Below, piece after piece: positions 1-7,484 of a stretch of 64,000 bases of DNA. This DNA is from Thauera sedimentorum (lineage in GTDB: Bacteria; Pseudomonadota; Gammaproteobacteria; Burkholderiales; Rhodocyclaceae): the NCBI RefSeq assembly GCF_014489115.1, contig NZ_JACTAH010000002.1, forward strand, positions 248,001-312,000, given 5' to 3'. Below the pieces are notes generated by a model. The model did no database searches, had not been told where the DNA came from, and was given only the letters and a program-made list of their open reading frames with translations. Each line of letters starts with the position of its first letter. Position 1 is the stretch's first letter. The position numbers and the translations under genes were made by a program.

Positions 1-864
1 ACCGAGCGCCCTGCGCTGCGCCTGCTGGTCGACCCGGTGGTGCCGCAGGCGCTGCAGACCGCCTTCCGCCTGCACGCCGAGGCCGAACTCGGCCGCTTCC
101 AGGCCGAGCTGCTGATGCACCGCCTGGGCCGCGCGCTGATGATCCCCGAACTGCAGAGCCTCGATCCGGCGGCCCACGCGCTGCCGGTCGCGGTGATCGC
201 CGCGGCGGGGCGCGGTGGCGAGGACAGGGCCATGCCCAGCTCGGTGCAGCAGAGCGTGCCGGCCTGGCTGATCTTCTCGATGTTCTTCGTCGTCATCCCA
301 CTCTCTGCGGTATTCATCGCCGAACGCCAGCACGGCACCCTGCAGCGCCTCGCGAGCCAGCAGGTGCCCTTCGGCCTGATCCTCGCCGGCAAGCTGCTGC
401 CCTTCTTCGTGGTGAACCAGATCCAGGCGGTGCTGATGGTGCTGGTCGGCCGCCACCTGGTGCCGCTGGCCGGCGGCGAGGCCCTCGTCCTGCCCGCGGG
501 CGCCGCGGCATGGGCGGCGCTGTGGCTGATCTCCGCCGCCGCCAGCCTGGCCGCGGTGGGCTGGGCGCTGCTGATCGCCAGCCTGGCGCGCACCACCGAG
601 CAGGCCACGGTGATCGGCGGCGTCGGCAACATCCTGATGGGCGCGATTGGCGGCATCATGGTGCCCGCCTTCTTCATGCCCGACTTCATGCAGCAACTGG
701 CCCAGCTCTCGCCCATGGCCTGGGCGCTGGAGGGCTTCCACCGCGTGCTGCTGCAACACGGCGGCCTCGGCGACGTGCTCGGCCCCGCCGCCGCCCTGCT
801 CGGCTTTGCGCTGGCCGCGCTCGGCGTGGCCGTCCTGATGAATCTGCGCTCCCGCTCCCGATGA
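1..864 (+). CDS. ABC-2 type transporter permease (5' end outside the window)
   Basis: The frame is open from base 1, so the true start lies upstream; the GTG at 37 is only the first possible start codon seen. The visible part has the layout of an ABC-2 permease: a periplasmic stretch, then about five hydrophobic segments, including the motif FIAERQHGTLQRL, where the cytoplasmic coupling helix of this family sits, and a late segment with GIMVPAFFMP. It should form the membrane channel of an ABC exporter whose ATPase lies upstream. Its stop overlaps the start of the acyl carrier protein gene by four bases, so the exporter probably handles a lipid-like product made by the following genes. The substrate is not known. 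Confidence 0.8.
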   Translation, partial: TERPALRLLVDPVVPQALQTAFRLHAEAELGRFQAELLMHRLGRALMIPELQSLDPAAHALPVAVIAAAGRGGEDRAMPSSVQQSVPAWLIFSMFFVVIPLSAVFIAERQHGTLQRLASQQVPFGLILAGKLLPFFVVNQIQAVLMVLVGRHLVPLAGGEALVLPAGAAAWAALWLISAAASLAAVGWALLIASLARTTEQATVIGGVGNILMGAIGGIMVPAFFMPDFMQQLAQLSPMAWALEGFHRVLLQHGGLGDVLGPAAALLGFALAALGVAVLMNLRSRSR

Positions 865-1124
865 CCCTCAAAGACGAACTCAAGCAGCTCATCGTCGACG
901 CCTGCGACCGCGACTGCGACCCCGCAACGATCACCGACGACGAAATCCTCTTCGGCCCCGAGGCGCCGCTCGCCCTCGACTCGCTCGACGCCCTGCAGCT
1001 CTCCATGGCCATCCAGAAGAAGTACGGCCTGCGCCTGACCGACAGCAAGGACACCCGCCGCATCCTCGCCAGCGTCGGCGCGCTGGCCGAGCATCTGGAA
1101 GCCTTCCTGGCTGCGCGCGCGTGA
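861..1124 (+). CDS. Acyl carrier protein
   Basis: This 87-aa acidic protein has the phosphopantetheine attachment motif LDSLDALQ, with the carrier serine at residue 41, in the middle of the chain as usual for an ACP. The ATG is inside an ATGA overlap with the permease stop; a longer open frame begins at 510 but runs through the permease gene and is a shadow. The protein should carry acyl intermediates for the adjacent ketoacyl synthase. It is distinct from a housekeeping ACP, whose motif is normally DSLDTVE, so a specialised pathway is inferred. Confidence 0.85.
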   Translation: MTLKDELKQLIVDACDRDCDPATITDDEILFGPEAPLALDSLDALQLSMAIQKKYGLRLTDSKDTRRILASVGALAEHLEAFLAARA

Positions 1125-1134
1125 AGGCAATGCA

Positions 1135-2190
1135 ATGAGGCCGGTGAAGATCGCCGCGCTCGGCCACTGCTCGGCGCTCGGGCTCGACGCGACCGCCGCC
1201 GGCGCCGCGCTGGCCTCGCGCCTCGACGCGCCGCCGGCCCCACCGCCCGCATGCCGTCGGGTGCTGGACCACGACTGGCCGTGGTTCGCCCTGCCGCTGG
1301 CCGAAACGGGATGGCGCGCACGTGCCGAGGCCGCGCTGCGCGGCGTGGGTCGCGAGCTGCGCCGCGCCCTGCCGGCCGCGCTGTGGGCCGACACCCCGCT
1401 CTTCCTCGCCTCGTCCTCGCTGCAGGCCGGCGCGCTGGAAGAGGCCGCACGCGCCAGCGGACGCATCGAGCTGCCGGTGGATGCCGCCGCCTTCGCGCAG
1501 GACGTGGCCGGCTGGCTCGGCCTGCACGGCACGCCCTGGGTGTTCTCCACCACCTGCACCTCCGGCTTCGCCGCGCTGGATGCGGCCGCAGGGCTGATCG
1601 CCAGCGGCGGGATCGAGCGCGCCGTCGTGCTCGGCGTGGAACTGACCAACGACATCAGCATCGCCGGCTTCTCCGGCCTCGGCCTGCTTGCCGAAGCCGG
1701 CGCCCCGGCCGGCAGCGGGCTGGTGCTGGGCGAAGCGGTGGCCGGCGTGCTGCTGTGCGCCGCGGACGACGCCACCATCGCCGCCGACAGCGGCTGGCGC
1801 ATCGCCGGCTGCGCGCTGGGAGTGGACGGCCATTCGCCCACCGGCCCCGCGCCCGACGGCGCGCGCATCGCCGAACTGCTCGCCCGCACGCTGCAGACCG
1901 CCGGCCTCGAACCCCGCGACATCGACCTGCTCAAGCCTCACCGCGGCGGGCTGGCCGCCACCGACGAGCCGGAAGCGCGCGCGCTGGCCGCGGTCTTCGG
2001 CGAGCATCTGCCGCCCCTGGTGGCACTCAAGCCCCAGCTCGGCCACACCCTGGGCGCCAGCGCACTGGCGGAGACCACCGCGCTGCTCGCCGCCGGCACG
2101 GGCGATGCCCGCCGGCTGCTGCTCAACCTCATCGGCTTCGGCGGCAGCATCGCCGCCCTCGCCCTCACCCACGCAGAGGCGCCGCGATGA
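1135..2190 (+). CDS. Beta-ketoacyl-ACP synthase (KAS II-like, short)
   Basis: This 351-aa condensing enzyme would extend acyl-ACP by decarboxylative condensation. The catalytic set is present: Cys141 in TTCTSG, His269 in KPHRGG, and Lys299 with His304 in LKPQLGHTLGA. The usual HGTGT loop is changed to HRGGLAATDEPEA, and the chain is about 60 residues shorter than FabF. It ends with a normal GFGG motif. It lies 10 bases after the ACP gene and overlaps the next gene by four bases, so the three genes form one operon with the upstream exporter. The enzyme is probably active, but its product is unknown. Confidence 0.8.
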   Translation: MRPVKIAALGHCSALGLDATAAGAALASRLDAPPAPPPACRRVLDHDWPWFALPLAETGWRARAEAALRGVGRELRRALPAALWADTPLFLASSSLQAGALEEAARASGRIELPVDAAAFAQDVAGWLGLHGTPWVFSTTCTSGFAALDAAAGLIASGGIERAVVLGVELTNDISIAGFSGLGLLAEAGAPAGSGLVLGEAVAGVLLCAADDATIAADSGWRIAGCALGVDGHSPTGPAPDGARIAELLARTLQTAGLEPRDIDLLKPHRGGLAATDEPEARALAAVFGEHLPPLVALKPQLGHTLGASALAETTALLAAGTGDARRLLLNLIGFGGSIAALALTHAEAPR

Positions 2191-2726
2191 CCACCGCCTT
2201 GCAGGCGCCCGCCGGCACCGTCCTGCTGGCCGACCTCACGCTGGACCTCGATCCGCCGGCGCTGCGCCAACGCGTGCGCGAAGCCGTGGGCGCACCGCTG
2301 CGCCGTGCCGGCGCACAGGTGGAGCTCACCGTCGCCGGCGTGCACGCCTGCCTCGCGGCCCTGCCGGCGGACGCGGCCCGCGGCAGCACCGGCGTGCTGT
2401 GGACTTCGCGCGCCGGCGTGCGCGCCGCCACCGCCACCGTGCTGGACGAGCTCTGCCTGCGAAACGAACCGCCGCTGCCCTTCGACTTCCTCGCCACCCA
2501 GGCGGCGCTCGCCGCCATTCCCCTGCAGCAACTGCTGCCCACGCTGGACGCCGCGCTCTACCTGCCGTGGACCGGCGACGAAGCCCTGCGCTGGCCGCGC
2601 ATGCTGCAACTGGCCGCGCTGCAGCTAGGCCGCGGCCAGCACGCGCTGGTGCTGTGCGGCACGGTGGAACCAGGCGACGCCACGCACCGCTGCCGCTGGG
2701 CAGCCCTGGCGCCGGAGAGCCTGTAG
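2187..2726 (+). CDS. Short ketoacyl-synthase-like protein of unknown function
   Basis: This 179-aa protein starts in an ATGA overlap with the synthase gene. It contains SRAGVRAATATVLDEL, LRNEPPLPFDFLATQAA and a late HALVLCGTVE segment. These resemble the N-terminal half of chain-length-factor-like or ketoacyl-synthase-like proteins found in aryl-polyene and related clusters. No active-site cysteine motif is visible, so a structural or chain-length role is more likely than catalysis. The stop codon TAG (2724-2726) lies within the GTAG head of a dispersed repeat, so the natural C-terminus may have been set by repeat insertion. The family assignment is a resemblance only. Confidence 0.6.
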   Translation: MTTALQAPAGTVLLADLTLDLDPPALRQRVREAVGAPLRRAGAQVELTVAGVHACLAALPADAARGSTGVLWTSRAGVRAATATVLDELCLRNEPPLPFDFLATQAALAAIPLQQLLPTLDAALYLPWTGDEALRWPRMLQLAALQLGRGQHALVLCGTVEPGDATHRCRWAALAPESL

Positions 2727-2794
2727 GAGCGGCCTTGGCCGCGATGCGGCCTGGGATGGGACCACCGCCGAATCGCGGCCAAGGCCGCTCCTAC
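2723..2794. repeat. REP/BIME-like palindromic repeat, copy 1
   Basis: A left arm beginning GTAG with core GCGGCCTTGGCCGC faces a right arm ending CTAC with core GCGGCCAAGGCCGC, 72 bases in all. The left end supplies the stop codon of the preceding gene. The right arm is the GGCCAAGGCC subtype. Confidence 0.9.
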
Positions 2795-2851
2795 GGCAGG
2801 TTCGCGCGATGCGGGCCATCCAGCGTCGGCGCCCCCTGCATACAATGCAGC

Positions 2852-3511
2852 ATGGACACGTTCGCTTCCCTGCCGGCCATCGCCCTGCGCCACTGGCGCT
2901 TCAGCCTTGATTGCGACACCCGCTCCGCGGTCCTGCCCGACGGCTGCCGCGACCTCATCGTGGTGCATGCGCCCGGCAGCCCGCCACACTGGTTCGTCTC
3001 GCCGCTGGCCGACGGCACGCTGCAGGTGCCGGGGCGCGCCGGGCAACGCTTTGCCGGCCTGCGCTTCCATCCCGCGGTGAGCATCGACGAGGCGGCGCTG
3101 CTCGATGCCGCCCGCCGGCTGGACGCCGACGATCCGCTGGAACTCGGCGCGCGCATCGAGGAACACGTGCAGGTGGACCACCGCCTGGCCGAGGCGCTGC
3201 AGGTCCTGGCGTCGAGCGCCGGCGTCGCCCCCGCCAGCCGCGCGCTGGGCGTGAGCGAACGCAGCCTGGAGCGCCTGCTGCTGCAGGCCACCGCGCGCAC
3301 CCCGCGCTACTGGAAGAACCTCGCCCGCGCACGCCGCGCCGCGGCCGCGTTGGCCGGCAACTTACCGCTGGCCGAAATCGCCGCCGAGCACGGCTACGCC
3401 GACCAGGCCCACCTGAGCCGCGACTTCCGCCGCTGGTTCGGCTGCCCGCCAGCGCGCTTCCGGGCCGACCCGGCGCTGCTGACGATGGCCGCCGAACCGG
3501 GCTACGCCTGA
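2852..3511 (+). CDS. AraC-family transcriptional regulator
   Basis: This 219-aa protein has a C-terminal double helix-turn-helix: residues about 122-140 (ASRALGVSERSLERLL) and 172-200 (LAEIAAEHGYADQAHLSRDF, then FGCPP). The N-terminal half has the short PDGCRDLIV motif of the DUF6597 sensing domain that often precedes AraC domains. The ATG at 2852 follows a TACAAT -10 like element at 2841 at a distance that leaves almost no leader, so transcription may begin very close to the start codon. Its 3' end overlaps the convergent VOC gene by ten bases. The target is unknown. Confidence 0.8.
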   Translation: MDTFASLPAIALRHWRFSLDCDTRSAVLPDGCRDLIVVHAPGSPPHWFVSPLADGTLQVPGRAGQRFAGLRFHPAVSIDEAALLDAARRLDADDPLELGARIEEHVQVDHRLAEALQVLASSAGVAPASRALGVSERSLERLLLQATARTPRYWKNLARARRAAAALAGNLPLAEIAAEHGYADQAHLSRDFRRWFGCPPARFRADPALLTMAAEPGYA

Positions 3512-3888
3512 GCCACCGGGGTGCACAACTCCACCAGGAAGCCGTCCGGGTCGGACACATAGGCCACCGTCTGCCCCCAGGGCATCTGCGCGGGTGCCTG
3601 CACCAGCGCCGCCCCGGCGGCCACCGCGCGCTCGACCGCTACGCCCACCTCCTCGGTGACGAAGGCGATCTCGCAGCACGGCGCGTGCGGATCGGGCGTC
3701 GATGGGTTCTTGCCGAGTTCGCTCATCAGCCGGCGCGAGGAAAAGGCCAGCGCGGTGGCGCCGGTCTCCAGTTCGCCGAAGTCGCCGCTCTCGTGCAGGA
3801 AGCGGCGTTCCAGGCCGAAGGCCGCTTCGTAGAAGGCGAGCGTGCGCGGGACGTCCGCGACGTAGAGGATGGTGTAGCCGAGTTTCAT
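3502..3888 (-). CDS. VOC-family (glyoxalase-like) protein
   Basis: This 128-aa single-chain vicinal-oxygen-chelate protein starts MKLGYTILYVADVPRTLAFY and has two beta-alpha-beta-beta-beta modules. The C-terminal DPDGFLVELC motif carries the conserved glutamate used as a metal ligand in glyoxalase and extradiol enzymes. Small solo VOC proteins of this type are annotated variously as lactoylglutathione-lyase-like or antibiotic-binding proteins, so the reaction cannot be named. It is convergent with, and overlaps by ten bases, the AraC regulator gene. Confidence 0.8.
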   Translation of the reverse strand: MKLGYTILYVADVPRTLAFYEAAFGLERRFLHESGDFGELETGATALAFSSRRLMSELGKNPSTPDPHAPCCEIAFVTEEVGVAVERAVAAGAALVQAPAQMPWGQTVAYVSDPDGFLVELCTPVAQA

Positions 3889-4059
3889 GGCGGGACTCCG
3901 TATCGATGCAATGACGAGCGACAGCCTACCCCCCCGCACGGCGCGCCGTCTTGAACGAATCCGACACTCCGCCGGCCGGCCCCGCTTGACCGCCATCAAT
4001 GCCCCGCCGGACGAGCGGTATACCCTGCCGGGATCGATCCGCCACCCGCCGGCTCGCCC

Positions 4060-4272
4060 ATGGCCAAGAAATTCCCCCTCCATCCCCGCCACCCCGAGCG
4101 CATCTGCTGGGGCTGCGACAAGTATTGCCCGGCCGACTCGCTCGGCTGCGGCAACGGCTCCGGGCGCACCCAACACCCGGCCGAACTGCTGGGCGAGGAC
4201 TGGTACACCTACGGCGACTGGGGGCTGGAAGTGGAAGACGAGAAGCCGAAGACGGACGAAGAGCCGTCCTGA
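4060..4272 (+). CDS. DUF3079 small cysteine-containing protein
   Basis: This 70-aa protein begins MAKKFPLHPRHPERICWGCD and continues with KYCPADSLGCGNG. The three cysteines in WGCDKYCPADSLGC and the basic His/Pro start match the DUF3079 family of small proteobacterial proteins. A metal site is plausible. The function is not known. It is followed 21 bases later by the FmdE-like gene in the same direction, with a GAGAGG ribosome site before the latter. Confidence 0.8.
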   Translation: MAKKFPLHPRHPERICWGCDKYCPADSLGCGNGSGRTQHPAELLGEDWYTYGDWGLEVEDEKPKTDEEPS

Positions 4273-4293
4273 CTTTCCCCCGAGAGGAACCCC

Positions 4294-4905
4294 ATGACCC
4301 TGCCCGCCTTCTTCGCGCGCGTCCCCCGCCTGCGCCTGTACGACCCCCTGGCCGAATTCCTCGGCGCCGCCGAGCACGGCATCCTCGACTACGGCTATGA
4401 GGACGCGGTGAAGCTCGCCGGCCACTCCTGCCCCACCGTGGCCTCGGCTTACGCCCTGGGCTGCCAGGCCCTCACCGCGCTCTACCCGGGCGAACTGCCC
4501 GAACGCGGCGGCGTACGCATCGACTTCGCCCAGCCGCTGGAAGAAGGCGTCACCGGCGTCACCGCCGCCGTGCTCGGCCTGCTCAGCGGCGCCGCCCAGG
4601 CCGGCGGCTTCAAGGGCCTGGCCGGCCGCTTCGTGCGCCGCGACCTGCAGCATTTCGCGCAGGAACAGCCCCTCGCGCTGCGCTTCACCCGGCTGGACAA
4701 CGGCGCCACGGTGGACGCCCAGGCCGATCTCTCCCTGGTGCCGCCAGCCGCCGAAATGCCCGCGCTGATGGGGCGCTGCATTCGCGGCGAAGCCGCTGCC
4801 GCCGAGCAGCGCCTGTTCGGCCAGCTCTGGCAGCAGCGCGTCGAACGCATCCTGCTGGAGCACTGGGACGACCCCGCGGTCTTCCGCATCCTGCCGGCAA
4901 ACTGA
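4294..4905 (+). CDS. FmdE-like protein
   Basis: This 203-aa protein has a YGYEDAVKLAGHSCPTVASA segment, close to the HGHxCPG signature of the formylmethanofuran dehydrogenase subunit E (FmdE) family, where His and Cys bind metal. The rest is alpha/beta with no membrane segment or signal peptide. No other formylmethanofuran dehydrogenase or methanopterin gene is nearby, so it is one of the stand-alone FmdE-like proteins of unknown role found outside methanogens. The family call rests on one motif. Confidence 0.55.
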   Translation: MTLPAFFARVPRLRLYDPLAEFLGAAEHGILDYGYEDAVKLAGHSCPTVASAYALGCQALTALYPGELPERGGVRIDFAQPLEEGVTGVTAAVLGLLSGAAQAGGFKGLAGRFVRRDLQHFAQEQPLALRFTRLDNGATVDAQADLSLVPPAAEMPALMGRCIRGEAAAAEQRLFGQLWQQRVERILLEHWDDPAVFRILPAN

Positions 4906-4915
4906 TCCGCCCCCT

Positions 4916-4991
4916 GTAGGAGCGGCCTTGGCCGCGATGCGGCACTGGTTACCACCCCGAACCGCCGCATCGCGGCCAAGGCCGCTCCTAC
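4916..4991. repeat. REP/BIME-like palindromic repeat, copy 2
   Basis: Both arms are full length and the right arm is the GGCCAAGGCC subtype. It is 76 bases long and sits between the convergent FmdE-like and LysR genes. Confidence 0.9.
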
Positions 4992-5007
4992 ACGCTCCGC
5001 TCGGGGA

Positions 5008-6015
5008 CTAGAAGGCGCTTTCTGCCAGGTTGTGCTGCTCGGCCACCGCGCGCAGGGTGTGGCCGCCGGGCTTGCCTTCGTAGCTGCAGCACACGTCCAC
5101 CGCGCTGCAGCCGCCCAGCAACGGGCATGCGGCGAACAGTTCGGTCACCCAATCGACAAAGGCGCGCACCTTGGGCGACAGGTGGCGGTTGGCGGGATAC
5201 ACCGCCGACATCGGCATCGGCGCCGGGCTCCATTGCGGCAGCACCTCGCGCAAGGCCCCGGACTCCAGGTGGGGCAGCGCCATGAAGCGCGGCATCTGCA
5301 CCAGGCCGAAGCCCTGCAGTGCACAGGCCAGGTAGGCGTCGCCGTCGTTTACCGACACCACGCCGTCCATCTTCACTTCGCGCACCTCGCCGTCCACCAC
5401 GAAATCCCAGTCGAATGCACGCCCGGTGAGACTGGAGAAGTAGCTCACCGCGCGATGCGCGGCGAGGTCCTCGATGCGCTGCGGCACTCCGTGGCGCTCC
5501 AGGTAGGACGGCGCGCCGCAGGTCACCATGAAGAAGGTGCCGATGCGCCGCGCCACCAGGGAGGAGTCGGGCAGCGCACCGACGCGGATCGCGCAGTCGA
5601 CCGCCTCGCGCACCAGGTCCACCGGGCGGTCGGTCATGCCGATCGCCAGTTCCACCTCCGGGTAGCGCTCATGGAACTCGCACAGCCGCGGGATCAGCAC
5701 CAGCCGCGCAAGCGAGGCCGGCACGTCGATACGCAGCCGCCCGCGCGGGCTGCGCGCGTTCTCGCGGAAGGAGGCTTCGGCATCCTCGACCTCGGCGAGG
5801 ATGGCCACGCAGCGCTCGTAGTAGGCCGCGCCGTCGTCGGTCAGGCTCAGCCGGCGGGTGCTGCGGTTGAGCAGGCGCACCTGCAGCAGGCGTTCCAGGT
5901 TCTGGATGATGTTGGTCACCGTGGCGCGCGGCAGGCCCAGGCTGTCGGCCGCACGCGAAAAACTGTTGGCGTCCACCACGCGCGTGAACACCTGCATGGC
6001 CTGAAAGCGATCCAT
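5008..6015 (-). CDS. LysR-family regulator, divergent from the RND efflux operon
   Basis: This 335-aa protein begins MDRFQAMQVFTRVVDANSFS and has the LysR helix-turn-helix in residues 15-60 (SRAADSLGLPRATVTNIIQ), followed by a periplasmic-binding-like sensor domain. The C-terminal tail after about residue 300 is cysteine-rich (CPLLGGCSAVDVCCSYEGK), longer than usual for the family. The ATG at 6015 matches the standard LysR N-terminus; the frame stays open upstream to 6288 but that extension has no family similarity. Divergent placement makes it the likely regulator of the following efflux genes. Confidence 0.88.
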   Translation of the reverse strand: MDRFQAMQVFTRVVDANSFSRAADSLGLPRATVTNIIQNLERLLQVRLLNRSTRRLSLTDDGAAYYERCVAILAEVEDAEASFRENARSPRGRLRIDVPASLARLVLIPRLCEFHERYPEVELAIGMTDRPVDLVREAVDCAIRVGALPDSSLVARRIGTFFMVTCGAPSYLERHGVPQRIEDLAAHRAVSYFSSLTGRAFDWDFVVDGEVREVKMDGVVSVNDGDAYLACALQGFGLVQMPRFMALPHLESGALREVLPQWSPAPMPMSAVYPANRHLSPKVRAFVDWVTELFAACPLLGGCSAVDVCCSYEGKPGGHTLRAVAEQHNLAESAF

Positions 6016-6140
6016 CCGTCTTCTCCCCGCGCACCGGCGCTGGAGCGGATTATCCGCGGTTTCGCCCAGAGATTGCTGTCTTTGCTCGAATAGTGTTTCC
6101 ACATTCAGGGCATTTATCCAGACGGCAACAACACCCAAGA

Positions 6141-6157
6141 TTGCCGCACTGCGGCAA
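6141..6157. promoter_or_regulatory. Perfect 8-1-8 palindrome in the LysR/efflux divergent region
   Basis: TTGCCGCACTGCGGCAA is a perfect inverted repeat about midway between the LysR start (6015) and the efflux operon start (6272). It is a good candidate operator, though LysR T-N11-A boxes are usually less perfect. Confidence 0.5.
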
Positions 6158-6271
6158 ATGCACTCTTCCCGCATCCGCGCGCGCAGGCCGGTCAACCCGG
6201 CGGGCGCGTGACAACGAAAACGAGATCGCGACGCCCGCAACCCGGCGTGTCGCCCCCGACAGGAGCACCCG

Positions 6272-7474
6272 ATGTCCCTCTTGCGCAAACCCTATGCCCT
6301 GGCGACCGCGGTCGCCGTCGTCGTCGCCCTGGGCGGCGGCCTCGCCACCCTGGCGGTGCAGGCCGGCGCCCAGCCCGCCGCCGCATCCGCCGCGCCGCCC
6401 GCCAGCCCGGTGGATGTCGCCACCGTCGCCCGCCAGCAGATCACCGACTGGCACGCCTACTCCGGCCGCCTGGAAGCGGTGGACCGGGTGGAGATCCGCC
6501 CGCAGGTCGCCGGCACCATCGTCGCGGTGCATTTCGCCGACGGTGCCGTGGTGAGGAAGGGCGACCCGCTGTTCACCATCGATCCGCGCCCCTATGCCGC
6601 CGCCCTGGAACACGCGCGCGCCGGGCTGGCCGCGGCCGAGGCGCGGCTGGCCTACACCGCTTCCGACCTGGCGCGCGCCGAGCGCCTGATCGCCGACCAC
6701 GCCATCGCCCAGCGCGACTACGAGGAAAAGCGCAACGCCGCGCGCGAGGCCGAGGCCAACCGCCTGGCCGCACGCGCCGCGGTGGAGTCCGCGCGCCTCA
6801 ACCTGGAATACACCCGCATCGGTGCGCCGGTGGCCGGACGGGTGTCGCGCGCCGAAGTGACCGTGGGCAACGTGGTCGCCGCCGGCCCGGCCTCGCCGCC
6901 ACTCACCACCCTGGTGTCGGTGGCGCGCCTGTACGCCGCCTTCGACGTGGACGAGCAGAGCTTCCTCGCGCTGATCAACGGCCGCGACAACGGCGCCGAC
7001 GTGCCGGTGCTGCTCGGCCTCGCCAACGAGGACGGCTACCCGCGCCGCGGCACGGTGAGCTCGGTGGACAACCACCTCGACACCTCCTCGGGCACGATCC
7101 GCGTGCGCGCGGTGTTCGACAACCCCGACGGCCGCCTGCTGCCCGGGCTCTACGCCCGCGTGCGGCTGGGCAGCAGCGCGCCGCGCGAGGCGCTCTTGAT
7201 CGACGAACGCGCGATCGGCACCGACCAGGACAAGCGCTTCGTGCTGGTGGTCGACGAGGCCGACCGCACCGCCTACCGCGAAGTGGCGCTGGGTGCGGCG
7301 CACGGCCCGCTGCGCGTGGTCGAGGCCGGCCTGCAGGCGGGCGAGCGCATCGTGGTCAATGGCCTGCAGCGCACCCGCCCGGGGCAGACCGTGGCGCCCA
7401 ACCCGGTGCTGATGTCCGGCGCCCCGGACCCGGCCGCCCCGGCCGCGCGCGCGTCGATCGCCGACAACAGCTGA
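6272..7474 (+). CDS. RND efflux periplasmic adaptor (MexE/AcrA type)
   Basis: This 400-aa membrane-fusion protein has an N-terminal signal or anchor segment (residues 8-32). The lipoyl-like half-motifs are RVEIRPQVAGTIVAVHFADG and LNLEYTRIGAPVAGRVS, with an alpha-hairpin between them (residues about 110-175). No lipobox cysteine is present. It should bridge the inner-membrane pump and outer-membrane channel. It is followed by the pump gene after 10 bases. Confidence 0.93.
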   Translation: MSLLRKPYALATAVAVVVALGGGLATLAVQAGAQPAAASAAPPASPVDVATVARQQITDWHAYSGRLEAVDRVEIRPQVAGTIVAVHFADGAVVRKGDPLFTIDPRPYAAALEHARAGLAAAEARLAYTASDLARAERLIADHAIAQRDYEEKRNAAREAEANRLAARAAVESARLNLEYTRIGAPVAGRVSRAEVTVGNVVAAGPASPPLTTLVSVARLYAAFDVDEQSFLALINGRDNGADVPVLLGLANEDGYPRRGTVSSVDNHLDTSSGTIRVRAVFDNPDGRLLPGLYARVRLGSSAPREALLIDERAIGTDQDKRFVLVVDEADRTAYREVALGAAHGPLRVVEAGLQAGERIVVNGLQRTRPGQTVAPNPVLMSGAPDPAAPAARASIADNS

Positions 7475-7484
7475 GCGCGCCGCC

